From: Homalodisca vitripennis
Lineage: Eukaryota > Arthropoda > Insecta > Hemiptera > Cicadellidae
Direction of reading: 5' to 3'
Assembly (NCBI RefSeq): GCF_021130785.1
Contig: NC_060214.1
Location: forward strand, 47,987,001 to 48,051,000
DNA: 64,000 nt
Numbering within the stretch: position 1 is the stretch's first letter; each line of letters begins with the position of its first letter. Of this stretch, positions 49,975 through 63,646 are shown piece after piece. Below the pieces are notes generated by a model. The model saw only the letters and a list, made by a program, of their open reading frames with translations. It was not told the DNA's origin and did not search any database. The translations under genes and the position numbers were made by a program.

Positions 49975-52340
49975 TAGACAAATACTTATAATCTGATTGT
50001 TTGTTAATTATTAAAAAAGAGTCACACAATAAACTACAAAACAATTCACCTGGTTCTCTAAAAATTGTAATAATTTCAAATGAAAACAACAACATTGTTT
50101 TAATTACTTTCATGAATTGTCTATATAATTATACTCAAAGCACCACACTTCGACTGCATTTGAATCAAATTTCCCGGAATATTATGAAAAGTCGCAGTAA
50201 GTTCAAAGGTTTTAACATTTACTTGAAGCCTCTTCACAATTAACATTTATATCAGTAAAAGTCAATTACCTTCTTATTTCTCTCTCTAAACATTGTTATG
50301 TTCGTAAATTTAATATGTACTTACAAAACGGAAACTTTAAATCTGAAATTAAAAACCATATTTAGAACCAGATTATTTCACCAGGGCCTACTAATTTGGC
50401 TAAACATGTTTCATATTATACAGGACCGAGAATAATAGGAAATCAAATATAATATGATAAGTTTACATCTTCAGAGATGTACCCTGCTGCTATTGCACAT
50501 TTTTAGAAACTGAGCTCATCTGGGATTGGAATTACTAAGGGGAGGTGTAGGAAGAAAAAGGGGGTGGGTAGGGCACAACCTAGAGAACGAAGGCAAGTCT
50601 CAGCAATGTTCGGACATTCGAATCAGATGATCTATCCTTATTTTGCCTGGGGCAGGCGCAGAGAACCAAGTGCACGACCTGTATGTCTATAGGCGTGCAT
50701 TGAATTCAAGAAATCGGTTCAATAACTTCTAAAGAATACATAATGCAATTTATCATAAAATATACTTAATTTTGGTTCTTACTCTTGACCTCCTACTAAT
50801 AATACAAAAGAGAAAAGTGTATTTCTTCATTATCAGCTGACATTATTCTAAAGGCCGCATGGCTCCGGGAAGATGTAAATCATATCCAAATTATATGGGT
50901 AATTGTGTTAATCCACTACCACGATTCTCTGAAAGAAACGAAAGAATTTGTTTTGTTTACGCTGATAACGCAAGTATAAAAACAATAGGTAGTATTCCAA
51001 ACGCAATTGAGACCGACACTTTACATATTACCAAAAGTTGACGCGTACACATAGGCCTACCCTTTAAGGGAAGAAGTAAATTCTTTCAATTGTGTATTGT
51101 CAATAAGGTATATAAATGATATATTTTTGCTCACCACAAAACATTTTACTTTTTACATAAAATTTATCTTACTGCATAATTCTCTAAAAGCTACTTCAAA
51201 AATTTTAAATTGATACAAAAAAAGAAAAACAGGGCTATGATATAATCACTTATTCCTTATCATTAACCTTAAATGTTTCAAAAATATCATAAAATATGCT
51301 GCCCAACGGCAAATAATAATGTACAATTCTGTGAGTTTACGAGTACAAGTCGGAGGGTTTGACGTAAAGGAAAGAGAACATCAGTTCATCCACAAATTTA
51401 TCAAGAACCTCAAGTTGAGGGGAAACAATAAATTTGCAAAAATTCAGTACACATGGACTGACCCCATAAGTTCTTAACACTTAAGATGGTTCAAGAACAC
51501 TACCTTCCGTTCCAAATTCTCACACAATAACTTACAGGAGTATTTATATGTGTGCTAGCTTTGAATGGTATGAAATTTGAATTCGGATCATTATGTGTCG
51601 TAAACAAAATACTCGTTCAATTGTAAAAACAGTGAATATCCTTTTCTCATGCATAAATTAAGTAAATGACGGGAAATTGTATGAAAAACCTGTAAAAAAT
51701 GTAATTTCCATTGAAATATATAGAAAGATTTTTTTATTACCAGTACTGAATAATTCATTAACAAGGTTCTTCTTTAAATAGGTTTTCCTTAAACACCAGT
51801 GGTAAACACTAATGTGGTACAGTATGGTACTGTATAGTATGGTTGACCTAATACTTCCTCCCACTTTCGGCCACCCTCCGGGAACTTCCGGTCTGGTCTA
51901 ACCTCTTTATTTTTGCTGTGGGTAACCACTGACTCGTTAACCGCACATGTTGCTACAATACTTTAAACCTTTTAAACTAAAATTATAATGTCTGGGATCA
52001 TTTTCATATTTTCAATATCTGGTAAATTTTAAAGGTATTGAGGCAGCATTAAACACTAACTTTGTGGAGTAAAGGTTTACAATGTTTTAGCAGTATACCA
52101 ATTAATCAGTTTTTCTGCAAAAACAGTTTCATTATATCCCAGAATAAACGTTTGAATTTCTGTTAATGATGTAATTAAATTAAAACATCCAAAAGTTTTT
52201 TTTTGTAGAAGATTGGCAGGCAATTGAATATTTAGTTCTATATTATAAATTACGCTCTATAAAAGACTAGCGTTATTCTGATTATTGTTGTATTCTGTAT
52301 AGTATTGTTGTATTCTGATTCTGTATATGTTGTTAATTGC

Positions 52341-52412
52341 TGTATGTATAGCACAGTGGTTAGCGTATTGTGCTCATAAAAAAGGGTTACCAATTCGGTT
52401 CTGCCGCTTATG
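52341..52412 (+). repeat. tRNA-like segment (SINE head or tRNA pseudogene), copy 2
   Basis: Duplicate of the tRNA-like segment at 2,471-2,541. Box A is TAGCACAGTGG at 52,348-52,358 and box B is AATTCGGTTCT at about 52,392-52,402. Just upstream, TATTCTGTATAGTATTG-like words are repeated between about 52,285 and 52,330, a small local expansion absent from copy 1. Confidence 0.45.
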
Positions 52413-53158
52413 ATCACTTGGTTATTTAACTTGGCTGACGTTGTTGGAGAGAGTGAAGCAAGTGTTTATGTAAATGTAAATTTTGAGTTTAGCTGTAGTT
52501 CACTAATTAGCTGATGTGCAATAATCTGAAATCTGGAGTCAAGACTGTGACAGCGTCAATTGTCATACGCTGCGCTAATCACGCAAGTTTTTTGCAGTAA
52601 AATCACTAAAAAACCTCAACAGGCCAGTTACGTGTTTTCAACCATCGCTGATTGTTTATGAACACTGTAGGAATGCTCGTTATTGCAGTGTACAAAATGT
52701 TGCTGCTTTTAACATGAAGGATGTTGTGTACCTAAATATGGAGTCTATAATTGTTCTCATATATTAAGACATCGGTAATAATTAATCAGACAAATGAGTA
52801 CTCCAGCATCACATTTTTATAATTTTTATACGGCTTTATCTGAAAACTATGTAAATTTCCCTCTTATATGCACACTGATTGCATTGTTGGTTTAAAGTTT
52901 GGGATATTAGAGTAACACCTGGCAAGTAAAAAATATCACTAATGGTTTATACAGACTAACATACATTGTCTTCAGTACCTTTTACAGTAAGTGGTTCAGC
53001 CAAAAAATCAATGTCGACATGAATACTTGCAATAATCCGATGGGTCAATTTTATTTTAAGCGGATTACACATTTTGGATACGGGTATTTAAATACTGTAG
53101 TTTTATAAATTAATGTTTAGATGTATTAATAAGAAAGTAAGGTCATTTTTACCAACAG

Positions 53159-53289
53159 CTGATGGAGCAGAATATATGCCATCGGCGCAAATACGCGAAG
53201 GCATGCTCAGTACTGCAGAGGGAGACATTGCTGACACAATAGTCCGATCAGCGTGTTCAGAGGAAGGAGATGGTGGACATTATGTACGA
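53159..53289 (+). CDS. Exon-like segment A, copy 2; unknown protein
   Basis: Open counterpart of the frameshifted 9,023-9,154. The acceptor is TTTTTACCAACAG and the donor is CGA|GTATGA. The 131-bp length is 2 bases plus 43 codons, ending at a codon boundary, so it joins segment B in frame. Motif-like stretches are ADGAEYMPSAQIREG, AEGDIADTIVRSACSEE and GDGGHYVR. The mix of acidic residues, Gly and Ala looks like real protein rather than translated AT-rich spacer. An ATG lies 46 bases upstream in the same frame, but the acceptor at the junction argues that this is an internal exon. Confidence 0.5.
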
Positions 53290-53399
53290 GTATGACCTTA
53301 AGTTAGTACAGTATGAGAGTCAATTGAGCAACCACTGACTAAAGTCTTACTTATCTACCTATTGTTTATTTCCGTATAAGTTCTATTATATTGACACAG

Positions 53400-53487
53400 G
53401 AAAAGAAGTTGAGGAAGCATTTCATTGCACATAATCGTAAAGGGACTTTTGCGCTTGCTTCAGAAGTGACAGGAATAATTGAGATAG
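53400..53487 (+). CDS. Exon-like segment B, copy 2; unknown protein
   Basis: 88-bp exon candidate between TTGACACAG and ATAG|GTAAGT, paired with segment A across a 110-bp intron (53,290-53,399). The encoded run ends in ALASEVTGIIEI. It differs from copy 1 by one visible codon (CAT for CTT). Both copies being open with intact donor and acceptor is the main support. The protein family is not recognised. Confidence 0.5.
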
Positions 53488-55609
53488 GTAAGTTTGAGAG
53501 TAGTGACCATATTCTGTCAAGATTTCATATTAAACCTAACATAAAAACATAAAGGGCAAACTAAATCATTATATATTGAAAAAAGAGGAGGCTATACTCC
53601 AACTTCATTCAGCGAAAGCACAACTTTATTATAAGGCCTTGAAGTTTTCGGTTATATGATGCTACTAGACGTTCATTGCATCAAGTTTTTACTGTACCTA
53701 GAAGATTTTTAATTACAAAAATTAATCCATGTGGGCACTCATATCTGTTTGGACAAATATTGAAAGTTTTAAAATATGTTTGGAGTATATTTATCCATTA
53801 TTATTAACTTTTATTAAATTAAACTAAGAACATCAATCTAAGTAATTACCAAATTATATAAATAAACCAGATAACAAATAATAGTAAAGCAACAACAGTA
53901 TAAAACTTTTATAATGTGAAATTAAAGAAATCCTTCTTCTATTTAAATACAACATAAGAGAGAAAGGCGAGCTTTATACACACATTGTCACATACTGTTT
54001 ACTAATGCAAGACATCTCTTGTCAAACGCAAGCTTACAGGCTCTTGTTTTACACGTTTTTCTGTAGTAAAGTTCAGATAATAAATTTGCATTAAAATATT
54101 TAGGTACTATACACTAATACTTCAATTACTTTGCGTATTACTGAATAATGTTTCTTTATTTGTTATAATATGAGCACTGGATCAACATTTAGTTTATTTT
54201 TTTTGAGATCTATTAAAATAGCACAAATTTAAATTTATTCCTGCGTTACCAACCCAATATGTTTATTGAATACGTGGATCATTAAAATATATTACCTTTG
54301 ACACGATAAAGCTCAGAACACCTTATGTGGTTGGAGCATGCAAGGAGAGATAATGAAACATGACTTGACCAATCAAAAATGGAAAGGCAGTCGCGAGATT
54401 GACCGACAGAAATGACTATTTCGTATAATGGTGTGTGTGAATACATATCTTGAAAACAGTTTCCTAAATATTAAATGTTTATTTGTTGTAATGAAAAGTA
54501 ATAATATACACTAAATTCATTAACATAAAAAGTTTTTTATCTTCTATAAATTGCATACATATTTGTTTTATATTTAAAAAAATTTTTATAGTACAATGAT
54601 CACTACCTTCTAAATATCAAAAGTAATAGATATTTATGCATTCAATTTATTATGGTTTATATTAGCTTCTGTCATTTGCTTGGTATCATTTTCACTACAA
54701 TTTTGTATTTTCAAAGAAATACATCATTTTAATTGTCATTATATTTTAAAACTTAATTATGATAAGTGAAATAAGAAATAACGATTTTTGAAAAAGAATC
54801 TTGCAAAATTTCTTGTAAATAAGAAATCTATTATTATTTTATATCTCGTTAATCTCGTCGTAATGATATTTTTGTAGTTTGACATTGTTAAATTTAATTT
54901 ATATTTTAAAAAGTAAATTAATGGTAAATTCATTTCGAGTACACATTACTTTTCTGCTGGAGAGAAGTTGGAAAGAATGAAAAGCCAGACGATAATACAA
55001 GGGATTTATTAATGCTAATGAAAAGTGACTACATTATCACAAAAAATCCAACTCAATTTACTTTGAGTTCAGTAACGAACCATAATCATCTACTTAGCTC
55101 ACAAAGGTAGATTTAACTATAGTTCTGTCTTAAGTTCTTGTCTTAATAAACGCTAAGGACTTAACAGCATTGTAATCATTTCCTCCTTTATGGAAACGTG
55201 AATAAAATTGCACATGCAAAATATTTTAGAAATTTATATTAATAAATGTATCCATTCAAAGCTAAATATCCCTCAAAATCGAATTCCAGTAGTAAACAAA
55301 CTTCAACAAAGTAATCAGAAAATTCGGGTTCGTGCCTAATTTTAAGGTATAACTAAACACTCACATACACATCTCAAAACACATACACAACAGCTAAAAT
55401 TAATATTTAATTGAGATTATATATGCAACCGTTTCAACCATAATACTATCTTAATTGAGACATTAGGGTATCATACTACCTTTGTCAGAACAATTATACT
55501 CGTAAATATGAAATATCCTGAAATATCCTGTAGACATAGGAAATGTCCTAGTCTCTTAGGATTACAGAATTTCGTAATGTTAAATCACGTTGAAGAATAT
55601 TTTAGTCTT

Positions 55610-55880
55610 ATTACAAAACCGTTACCATATTACCTTAAATTTTATGGTAAAACAGTTACTATATGACCTTAAAGTTCATGGCAACACTTAAAATATCACC
55701 TCGAAGCCTATGATAATCAGTCATAAAAAACAAAAATTCCTTTTCAAAGTGCTTACCATAATATTAAATTAACTCTATGGAAAATTACGTAAATTAAACC
55801 CTATGGAAAAAACATTAACAAGACCACTTAAATCCCATAGCAAACAATTTCCATAATATTTTGATTCCCTTCGTAAGACA
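55610..55880. repeat. Degenerate tandem repeat, unit about 33 bp, copy 2
   Basis: Partner of the array at 11,510-11,830. It has the same ACCATATTACCTTAAA and TTTATGGTAAAACAGTTA words, with independent substitutions and fewer bases. Confidence 0.55.
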
Positions 55881-57817
55881 GTATAATCAGGAAAATTTTA
55901 AAGACACATATAATTCGATGTTAAAACTAAAGCATAACATAGATTTTGTTGCAGCATATTATACGTAATAAATTTTGTATCATTATTAAAGGCATTTATG
56001 TTCCTTATGAAATTAGTGATCTCCACTCCCTTTGAAGTTGTGCATTAGACCAGTAAACCAGATATCAATATAAGCAAATTGTATGTATCAGTATATCAAA
56101 GCTGTGTTACTTTTAAATTTTGAAAACCATGGAAATGACAAGAGATTCATTGTGTAAAACAATTCAGTTAGATAATTGTGTCTAGACATACTGACGGACA
56201 GACAGTTGGCGAGAATCTGAACAGTTAGTTTGTGCCAAGTCACTGAACAAAACACTGACAAGAACCAACAACTAGACTGTCGCTAGATTTGCATCTGGGT
56301 TACATTCTGCTGCATACGTAACTTCTATCTGAATTAGCTTACACACGAAACTATCTTTTTGTCATCTTTTACAACACTTAAATTTGTTATACTATAAGTG
56401 CGTAATTAAATTAAAGATATAACAAACGAGGTAAATTTTATTTTGCCAGAAGTCAGAAGCATTATAACATAATTATAACCATTGGAATATAACTTCCACT
56501 ATAATTAAATAAACTTTTATTTCATTCCTAGAGGTTAGTTATTTCTGGGGTTTACCGTAAGAAATTCAGATTTAAATTACGGTTTATTAAGGTGGATATA
56601 GAATTTTATTGCATTTCTCTGTAGTAAAAACCAATTATCTAAGTGGAATCAATATTAAAATAGATCAGGAATAGTTATGATGTCTTATTACGTGGTGAAA
56701 ACTAGGAGAACACAACAGATTGTCGCGTCTTAAGCCTCTACTGAAGTTGCATGCAAAATCTAAAGTCTATTTTTTAATTTAATTTCTTAGATGCTATTTG
56801 GACAATCATATAAAATGTAATTAATAGTTTTTTCTTCATTATATTTGTATTATCTTGATACACTAAAATAACAACTAGCCACGTAATTAGGTGTTAAATT
56901 AGTGCATCTAGCTATATACACATCCTTAACGTGGTGATTGACAGTCTCATTAACTAGTTCCCTAGGGGTAATTACAAGAAAACCCATGATGTGTGCTTGT
57001 ACACTGCAAATTAGCTCTATGCTCCTAGACTAATAAGATTGTATTCACTTTGATTAAAAATGTATATCTTCTACGATTTGTTCATTGCCATCGTTTTGTA
57101 TAAGGCGAATGTAAACATTTTCGCAATGTCTCAACCAAGTCTCATAGTGTGTCCAAGACAACAAGGGAGATAAATAAAAACTTATATTTATTTTACAGGT
57201 TTCAACCCTCACTTTATGTTACCTATATAAAAATGCTATTGATTTACTACATACTCATGAAGCAAGTTTGTTTTCTAATATCACCTTTCTAGAATTTTAT
57301 GAATTGAGGAACGAAGTATAGTTCTTTTATTAGTTGCAACTATTTTCATACTCTTCAGAATTGTATTCTTCAAATATAAACTCTCTGGGATATCAGAAAG
57401 TTGTAATGAAGTGTAAAAGGGCATTTCCTTTTCTCGTATTTAGAGATAACGGTGATTGTAAAAGATTTCGTCTCCGTTCGATTAAAAACGTAGTTACATT
57501 TTACTAATGTTCTTGTCCATCTACGACACAGATTGATTTTTATAATTTCAAATATATTGTGATAAACTAGAGTTTTGTAGTTTAAGAATAATGAAAACTA
57601 TAGATAAGACATAAAACTGACGGAAAGACATATCCACCATACATGAAATATACATTAGTCTCTAACAATATATTACAATTACGACAAGAAAATGCTCTTT
57701 TTAAAAAAAGAATATTTTTTTTTCATTAAGTCTAAAATCAAATATAATAGTCGATTAAGGATCAAATCACTTATGTAGCGAGAGGACGCAAAGTAACTTT
57801 TGACAATATTCCCACAG

Positions 57818-58026
57818 AACTTCCGGTAGTGCTGTCAGCATTCGTGATGCTAGTTGGCAAGATATGGAGTGCTCTTTATGATAGATTGCACCTTGACCTA
57901 TTTAAACTGGCTCCAAGTGTTTCAGTTACTCCATCAACAGTATCTGATGATCTTTATCGTGTCTTTGAGTTCAAAGCCTTGAACTGCCTTAATAAACAAA
58001 AAATATTGATTATTTTTCATGAATAA
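57818..58026 (+). CDS. Terminal-exon candidate, copy 2; unknown protein
   Basis: Counterpart of 13,794-14,002, with the acceptor ending CCCACAG and the frame open from 57,751. The stop codon overlaps AATAAA (58,022-58,027), with a second AATAAA at 57,991. Only two differences from copy 1 are visible over the 276-base frame, fewer than in most of the surrounding duplication. No start codon is expected if it is a last exon; the first in-frame ATG is at 57,847. Confidence 0.45.
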
Positions 58027-59659
58027 ACTTTATTATAGAACTTCCCACTTTTTTGTGTTCTTTAATGTTTTAAAGCACCACATATAACATTCTGTAATTG
58101 AAGAATAACAAATAACTAAACATCATGTATATTCTATACCATACTCTATATATAGCTTACTTTGAACAAGATTAATTTTTTTATACTGTATTTCCTCATA
58201 TACTAACCAACATAAAATAACCGGTTTACCACATTCCTTAAAAATTGTCATGTATATAAACTGTTACGTAAAACTTTTTATTTTACGTTATGTAAAATTA
58301 GTAATAATGAAGTAATACTAGCAAAATACGTTGAGGTTGTACCTACCCTGTATTAAACAAATATGTATCTTTCCGGATGTTTTAGTAAATATTACATTTT
58401 AAATAATCGGAGAAATCCCTCACACCTATATTAAAAATGCCAGTAAAATGAATAGAAGTTGTTAAGATGTAAAATTTCTATCACTGTTAACTCACATCTG
58501 CATGTATAGCATTGCAAAGATGAGGACTATAAATATAAGAAAAAAATTAATAATATATAAAGCTCTCAGAAGGCAATAATGTGTGTTCAATTGTTATCAT
58601 AATCTATCATAAATGTGCTGTAATTCTTCCTGAATTCCTCCTAAAGCTTAACGCCTGTTCAGTAAGTTAATTGATTTTTAATTTTTAATTATGTTTCAGT
58701 TTGGGTAGTTTAAAAATTTACAGCATTCCAATAAGCTTTATAAAAAAAACATTTATACAAACAAGTTCATTCAGGCGGAGAACAAATGAATTGGTTCTAT
58801 TAAAATATGTCGGTGAGTCCTCTATTGAAAAGCTGATATTGGTGGATTTAACTGGAAATTGAAAATCCGTGGTTGGCTGATGGAAATTTTAATCATTTTC
58901 GAAACAAGGGGCGTGTGGATATTCTAAAAAAGCAACATTGAACTGAGTGAAATATTTTAAGAAGTTTCGTTAAGAAACGATGACCGTTTTAAATTTAATT
59001 AATATGAAATATAAAAATTTCAGGTATTTTATTAATTGATTCTCTTATAATAGACGACTTAATTGAGCGTAATGCTCTTATTGATAGCTCTTTAAAGTTG
59101 AATGTTTTAGCTTTATTATTAATGAAATATTCACATTTATATCTAACCTATATTGTTGTATATCCATATGTAAATAAAAGTCAATTTTTAATCTCAGGAA
59201 TTTCATGTGCATTACTTATTCGAGTTATATTGAGCCCCTATGTTTAATACTGACAAATCATATTCGATTCAATGTGTTTTAAATAAAGAACAACGTTATT
59301 TGTTCGAAGTTTGTTATTTTAAAATGAAAGGTTTAGAAAGGATAATAGAATTTTAAAAAATTTTCCATCGTTACATACTACAAAAATGTATTGCACAAGG
59401 TTTCGAGGGTTGAAATCTATCCTATTCGTCAGGTAATTAGTACCAAAAATTTAGAACGAGTGGCATTAAAAACAGAAAGAAATAAAAACAGAAAAGAAAT
59501 TGAACACATCCGAAAACTGCTTGGAGTCCATACAGGAGAAAATGAACCCAGGCGTTGTCACTAAACAGGATATATGTCACTACGACCATGAGAAGTCAAG
59601 AGCACAATCAAATGCCACTGCAGCACAGGAAACACGGGGATAGCATAGCCCTTAATTGA

Positions 59660-59860
59660 TTGGCTGAGCGTTCCTGAATCCTACTTCCCTGGTAAGGAGA
59701 TATACAAAAATTTCATTTCTGTTTCTCTGTCTATCCTCACGTTATCTCAAAAACAAAGTAACCTATACATTTGAAATTTTGTAATAAACATAATTTATAT
59801 GAGAACAAAATCAAGTTCTATTATGGTGCGTGTCATTCTATGGAATTGTCTGAGCGTAAG
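59660..59860 (+). repeat. Dispersed family 1 unit, copy 2
   Basis: Duplicate of 15,636-15,835. The second boundary word has drifted to TTGTCTGAGCG. Confidence 0.7.
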
Positions 59861-61130
59861 CGAACATTTTCATATTGATCTTATAGGTAACGATAAATGT
59901 AATTTAAAAAATCCTGGATTAAGGAAATTCGTGAAAACTGAGTATAATTACATGATATTGTAACGCATTAAACTATAGACATTAAAACTTTGTAAACAGT
60001 TTAAGCAGTGTCTATTAATCGTCCCTTGTTAGTTTGATATAATCTAGAATTATTTATTACTTAAAAAAGAGTTTAAGTATTCAATAAATGACAAATTTAC
60101 AAATTTCAATAATTGTATGAACATTTTGGGCTTTGTTATGACTAAAAATTAGTAGGCCACACTGAAGATGTGTACAGCATATTGTAGTACTTAAGAAAAT
60201 GTTTTCTATTGATCATCAGGAATTCGATATTTTGTTACTCTAATTATAGCGGTTTGCAAATTCTAATAGATTAAATTAGTTATAGCCATAAACGAATTCG
60301 TAAATATTGAAATTACTTGATACTACTATTAAGAACAATAACATTTGATAATCTATGAATCCGCAGTATCCAGCCCTAAATAACGGGACCTGAACTGCTT
60401 CAACAATCTGATCTTAAGCATTCTATGGATATTAACTCGGATAATTTAATTACTAACATTGCTCAAAAGTGCTAGTGTTATTATTTTAAATTTAAACTGG
60501 GGCGAGCTGATCTTTGTTTAAATACGGTTTTGGGAAGCTTCGATATTATCAGTCTGAAAAATTATTTATGTGACTGACATTATGGCTTGATCAGTCACGT
60601 TCTGCATCATTAATCAGACGGCTTTTGAGCGCGGAACTCCAGAACATTGCTTACATTAAACTTTGATGATTGACGGCACTTAACGATCTATACAGCTATT
60701 TTATTTATATCATGCTGCATTATATATAACTTGTAATTCTCTAACAAATAAAATTGGGAATTTACACAAACAGGTGTTATAATATAATATGAGAGCTGCC
60801 GTTTATTCAGTTTTTGTATCGCTGAGAACCTCAATGTTGGCCATGTCTTTTCACAGTAAATTTGCTCTAAATCAGCTTTTTACTATTAAATTTAAATAAT
60901 AATGGTGTAATTAGATTTGTGATAATACCCTCTAAAAACTGTGTTCTATATAATTATAGAAAAACTGTTAGTTTTTAAGATATTCAACTATAAACATATG
61001 AACTTAATTTAGAATAATTTAACTACTTAGATTTAATATGTTAATTTTTTATAAAAAAAACACATACAGCCATACATAATATAGGAAATTAAGCATCGGA
61101 GATCCATGTTCATATAGTGAAATATGTTTG

Positions 61131-61908
61131 ACCTGAGTAATAACTTGACTGTGCTGTACCTTTGGCCACAGAGTTTAACCTTATATAAATATATATTTAG
61201 GACCATAATTTCTTACAATATTCCACAAAGCTTCACTCTTAAGAGCTCATTAGTTTGAACTGAATGGATCGACATTTTAAGAATTTTGTGGGATTTTAGT
61301 TGTGAAAACACTGGCAATCACTTAATGACTTGTAAATGGTTACCACTGACCTTTTAACGAACGAAACATTTATGTAAATTTCATATAACAAAGAATTAAT
61401 CATTATTATATTAAATTAAATATTAAAAACATTATACTTAATTTCATATAAAGGGGAGCGGGAAGGCAATTCTTTTTTATTTTTACAAATTCATTTTAAT
61501 TTTTTTACTGTTCCTTGGAATGTCTTCTTTAAGAAAATATAAGGTTCAATGTCGTGGGATGATTATTTAGCTTACTATAAATATTTTTGTAAGCCATGAC
61601 ACGTCAGATTTTTTACCCTTTGCGCATGGGCGGGCGCTTATGAACTAAGTTTACATTCATATAGTATACCTTGCAAGTAAACTTTCAGTGTGTGTCATTT
61701 TATTTTGGTACACCAAAGGCCAAATAAGAGTTTTTCTGCAATCAGCTGACAGTAAACCAACAAAGTGAAGTGTAGTGATTTTCTGTTTTTTTTTATAGTT
61801 TCAACCTTTGTTTACAAATATTGTTTTATCAACAGTTTTTATACTGAGATCCGAGATAGTTATTTTTATTTTGCAGTGGAGTGTTGTGATAGTTTGTGTG
61901 AAGTGAAA
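61131..61908. other. Sequence between the duplication and the MULE transposase
   Basis: Unique AT-rich DNA starts where copy 2 ends. It may contain the left end of the MULE, but I could not place a terminal inverted repeat. The last 150 bases read like a leader: TTGCAGTGGAG near 61,871 could be an acceptor for a 5' untranslated exon. Open frames crossing this area on the minus strand are not supported. Confidence 0.4.
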
Positions 61909-63646
61909 ATGCCGAGAAGAGTGTCGTTCAAAACAAAGCCTAAACCCAAATACAGAGGGAATCAGTTTACAAGTGCTGAACATAACCCTAAACCAAGGCC
62001 AATTGATAAATCTGCCACCAAATCCCCAAGTTCTTCATCCAAGAAATTATCAAGGCCTATTAGTGAGTCTGTAAAGTATGAGTGCAAGGGAAAAGGTAAT
62101 TTTATTTTTGACTTAGATTTACTAAGTGATGCAATCAAAAGTTTCACAAAATGCAAGTCTTGCGATGGCGTTAAATTGCATCGAGCTGCGTATCACAGAC
62201 AAAAGTAGACATGGGTTAGCTGCTAATGTCGAACCTGAATGTGGCCTTTGTTTTCATACCACTAGTTTCTACAGTTCTGAAATAAATAATGGAAAGTACA
62301 ATACAAACCTTATGTTAGTATTCGCACTGAGTTCGATTGGACGTGGGCTAGCTGCAGGCAAAATATTCTGTGCACTTATGAATCTGCCCCCACCGCCACA
62401 AAAGTTTCAGACCTACACTAAACTGCTCAAAAACTACTGTTGAAGCAATTGCTAAGGAAATTATGGAGGTTGCTACAAGGGAGGCAGTCAATGAAAATAA
62501 AGAAGGTAATAAAACCGACTTGGCTGTATGTTTAGATGGGTCATGGCAGCGAAGGGGCCACTTATCTCTGAACGGATTCGTAAGTGTTACTTCTTTTGAC
62601 ACTGGGAAGATTCTGGATGTTTCTGTGATGTCTAAATACTGTCAGACATGTACAACAGCTAAGGACAAAGACAAAGTCCCTGTACACATTTGCACCAAAA
62701 ATTATTCTGGAACCAGCGTAGGGATGGAAGTGGCTGGAGCGCTCGAGGTGTTTCAAAATTCCACTAACCGAGGCGTTCGGTATACAACCTACCTAGGAGA
62801 TGGAGACAGCAATGGTTTCAAGAAGGTAACAGATAGTAAACCTTATGGAGATGATGTGGTTGTACAGAAACTAGAGTGCGTCAAACCATGTTAAAAAAAG
62901 AATGGGTTCTCGGCTTGCATTGAAAAAGAAAAGCGGTAAGACAAAGTTAGCGGATGGTTAAAAGCTTGGATGGAAGGAACCGACTAACCGATAAAGAAAT
63001 TTACAAAATGCAAGAATACTATGGTTTTAGCTATCAAAAGGGCTGGGTCAGATCTGGAACAAATGAAAAAAAATGTATGGGCGACATTTTTTCATAAAAT
63101 CTCTACATACGATCAACCACAACATAATCTGTGTCCTGTCTGAGATGAGTCTTAGTGCGGGTTATAACAAAGCTCAAGCTAATAATACCACATACACTCA
63201 TAAAAATCAATTACCTTATGATGTCATGGTTACCATAAAGAGTATATTCAAAGATTTGGCTGACCCTGAACTTCTGAAAAAGTGCCTTCATCAAAAAACT
63301 CAAAATCCGAATGAAAGTTTTCAATAATGTTGTGTGGTCGAAAATTCCTAAAAATGTTTTTGTAAGGCTGAACACTTTTCAACTTGGAGTTTTATGATGC
63401 TGTTTTAAAATTTAATGATGCATACTGCAGCAATTTAAATATTTACAAACGCCTGGGCCTGAACTTGAGTGAGAAATCAGCTTGTGCACTTCGCGATTTG
63501 GATATTACGCGGAAGAAAAAAGCGGACAAAGCGGGCTGAAAATATGACAAAGGAAAGCTAGAATTAACAGAAGAAAAATAAAAATTGAGTTGGAAGAGGA
63601 AGAAGAGAAAGTAGATGATCCAGCCTATGGTGGAGGGATGTTTTGA
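61909..63646 (+). pseudogene. Mutator-like (MULE) transposase, nearly full length, broken
   Basis: It starts at MPRRVSFKTKPKPK with a basic N-terminal region, then a split zinc-binding-like part (CKSC, then CGLC), GLAAGKIFCALMNLPPPP, and the catalytic core: LDGSWQRRGH (first Asp codon at 62,535), KYCQTC, YLGDGDSNGF (Asp near 62,799) and NPNESF (Glu at 63,313). The C-terminus is acidic and ends DDPAYGGGMF with TGA at 63,644. This is the animal Mutator-like transposase domain family, in which transposase cuts and joins DNA as a DDE enzyme. Reading requires frame changes near 62,180, 62,430, 62,885, 62,958, 63,070, 63,158, 63,322, 63,392 and 63,585. In-frame stops lie at 63,141 (TGA), 63,153 (TAG) and 63,537 (TGA). 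It cannot make the intact enzyme. The active-site assignment is by analogy. Confidence 0.85.

Larger units (their letters stand above)
49975..61130 (+). repeat. Large direct duplication, copy 2
   Basis: Same-orientation partner of 1-17,143. It is about 6 kb shorter, mainly because the segment 3,143-8,824 of copy 1 is missing at a clean junction at 52,962/52,963 (ACTAACAT joined to ACATTGTC). The order of all other landmarks is kept: the tRNA-like segment, the exon-like segments, the degenerate tandem repeat near 55.6 kb and the terminal exon near 58 kb. Beyond 61,130 the sequence is unrelated to that following copy 1. Confidence 0.95.

Noticed and set aside
61801..62756. Minus-strand frames opposite the MULE transposase
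   Set aside because: They are antisense shadows; the + strand carries all the recognisable transposase motifs.
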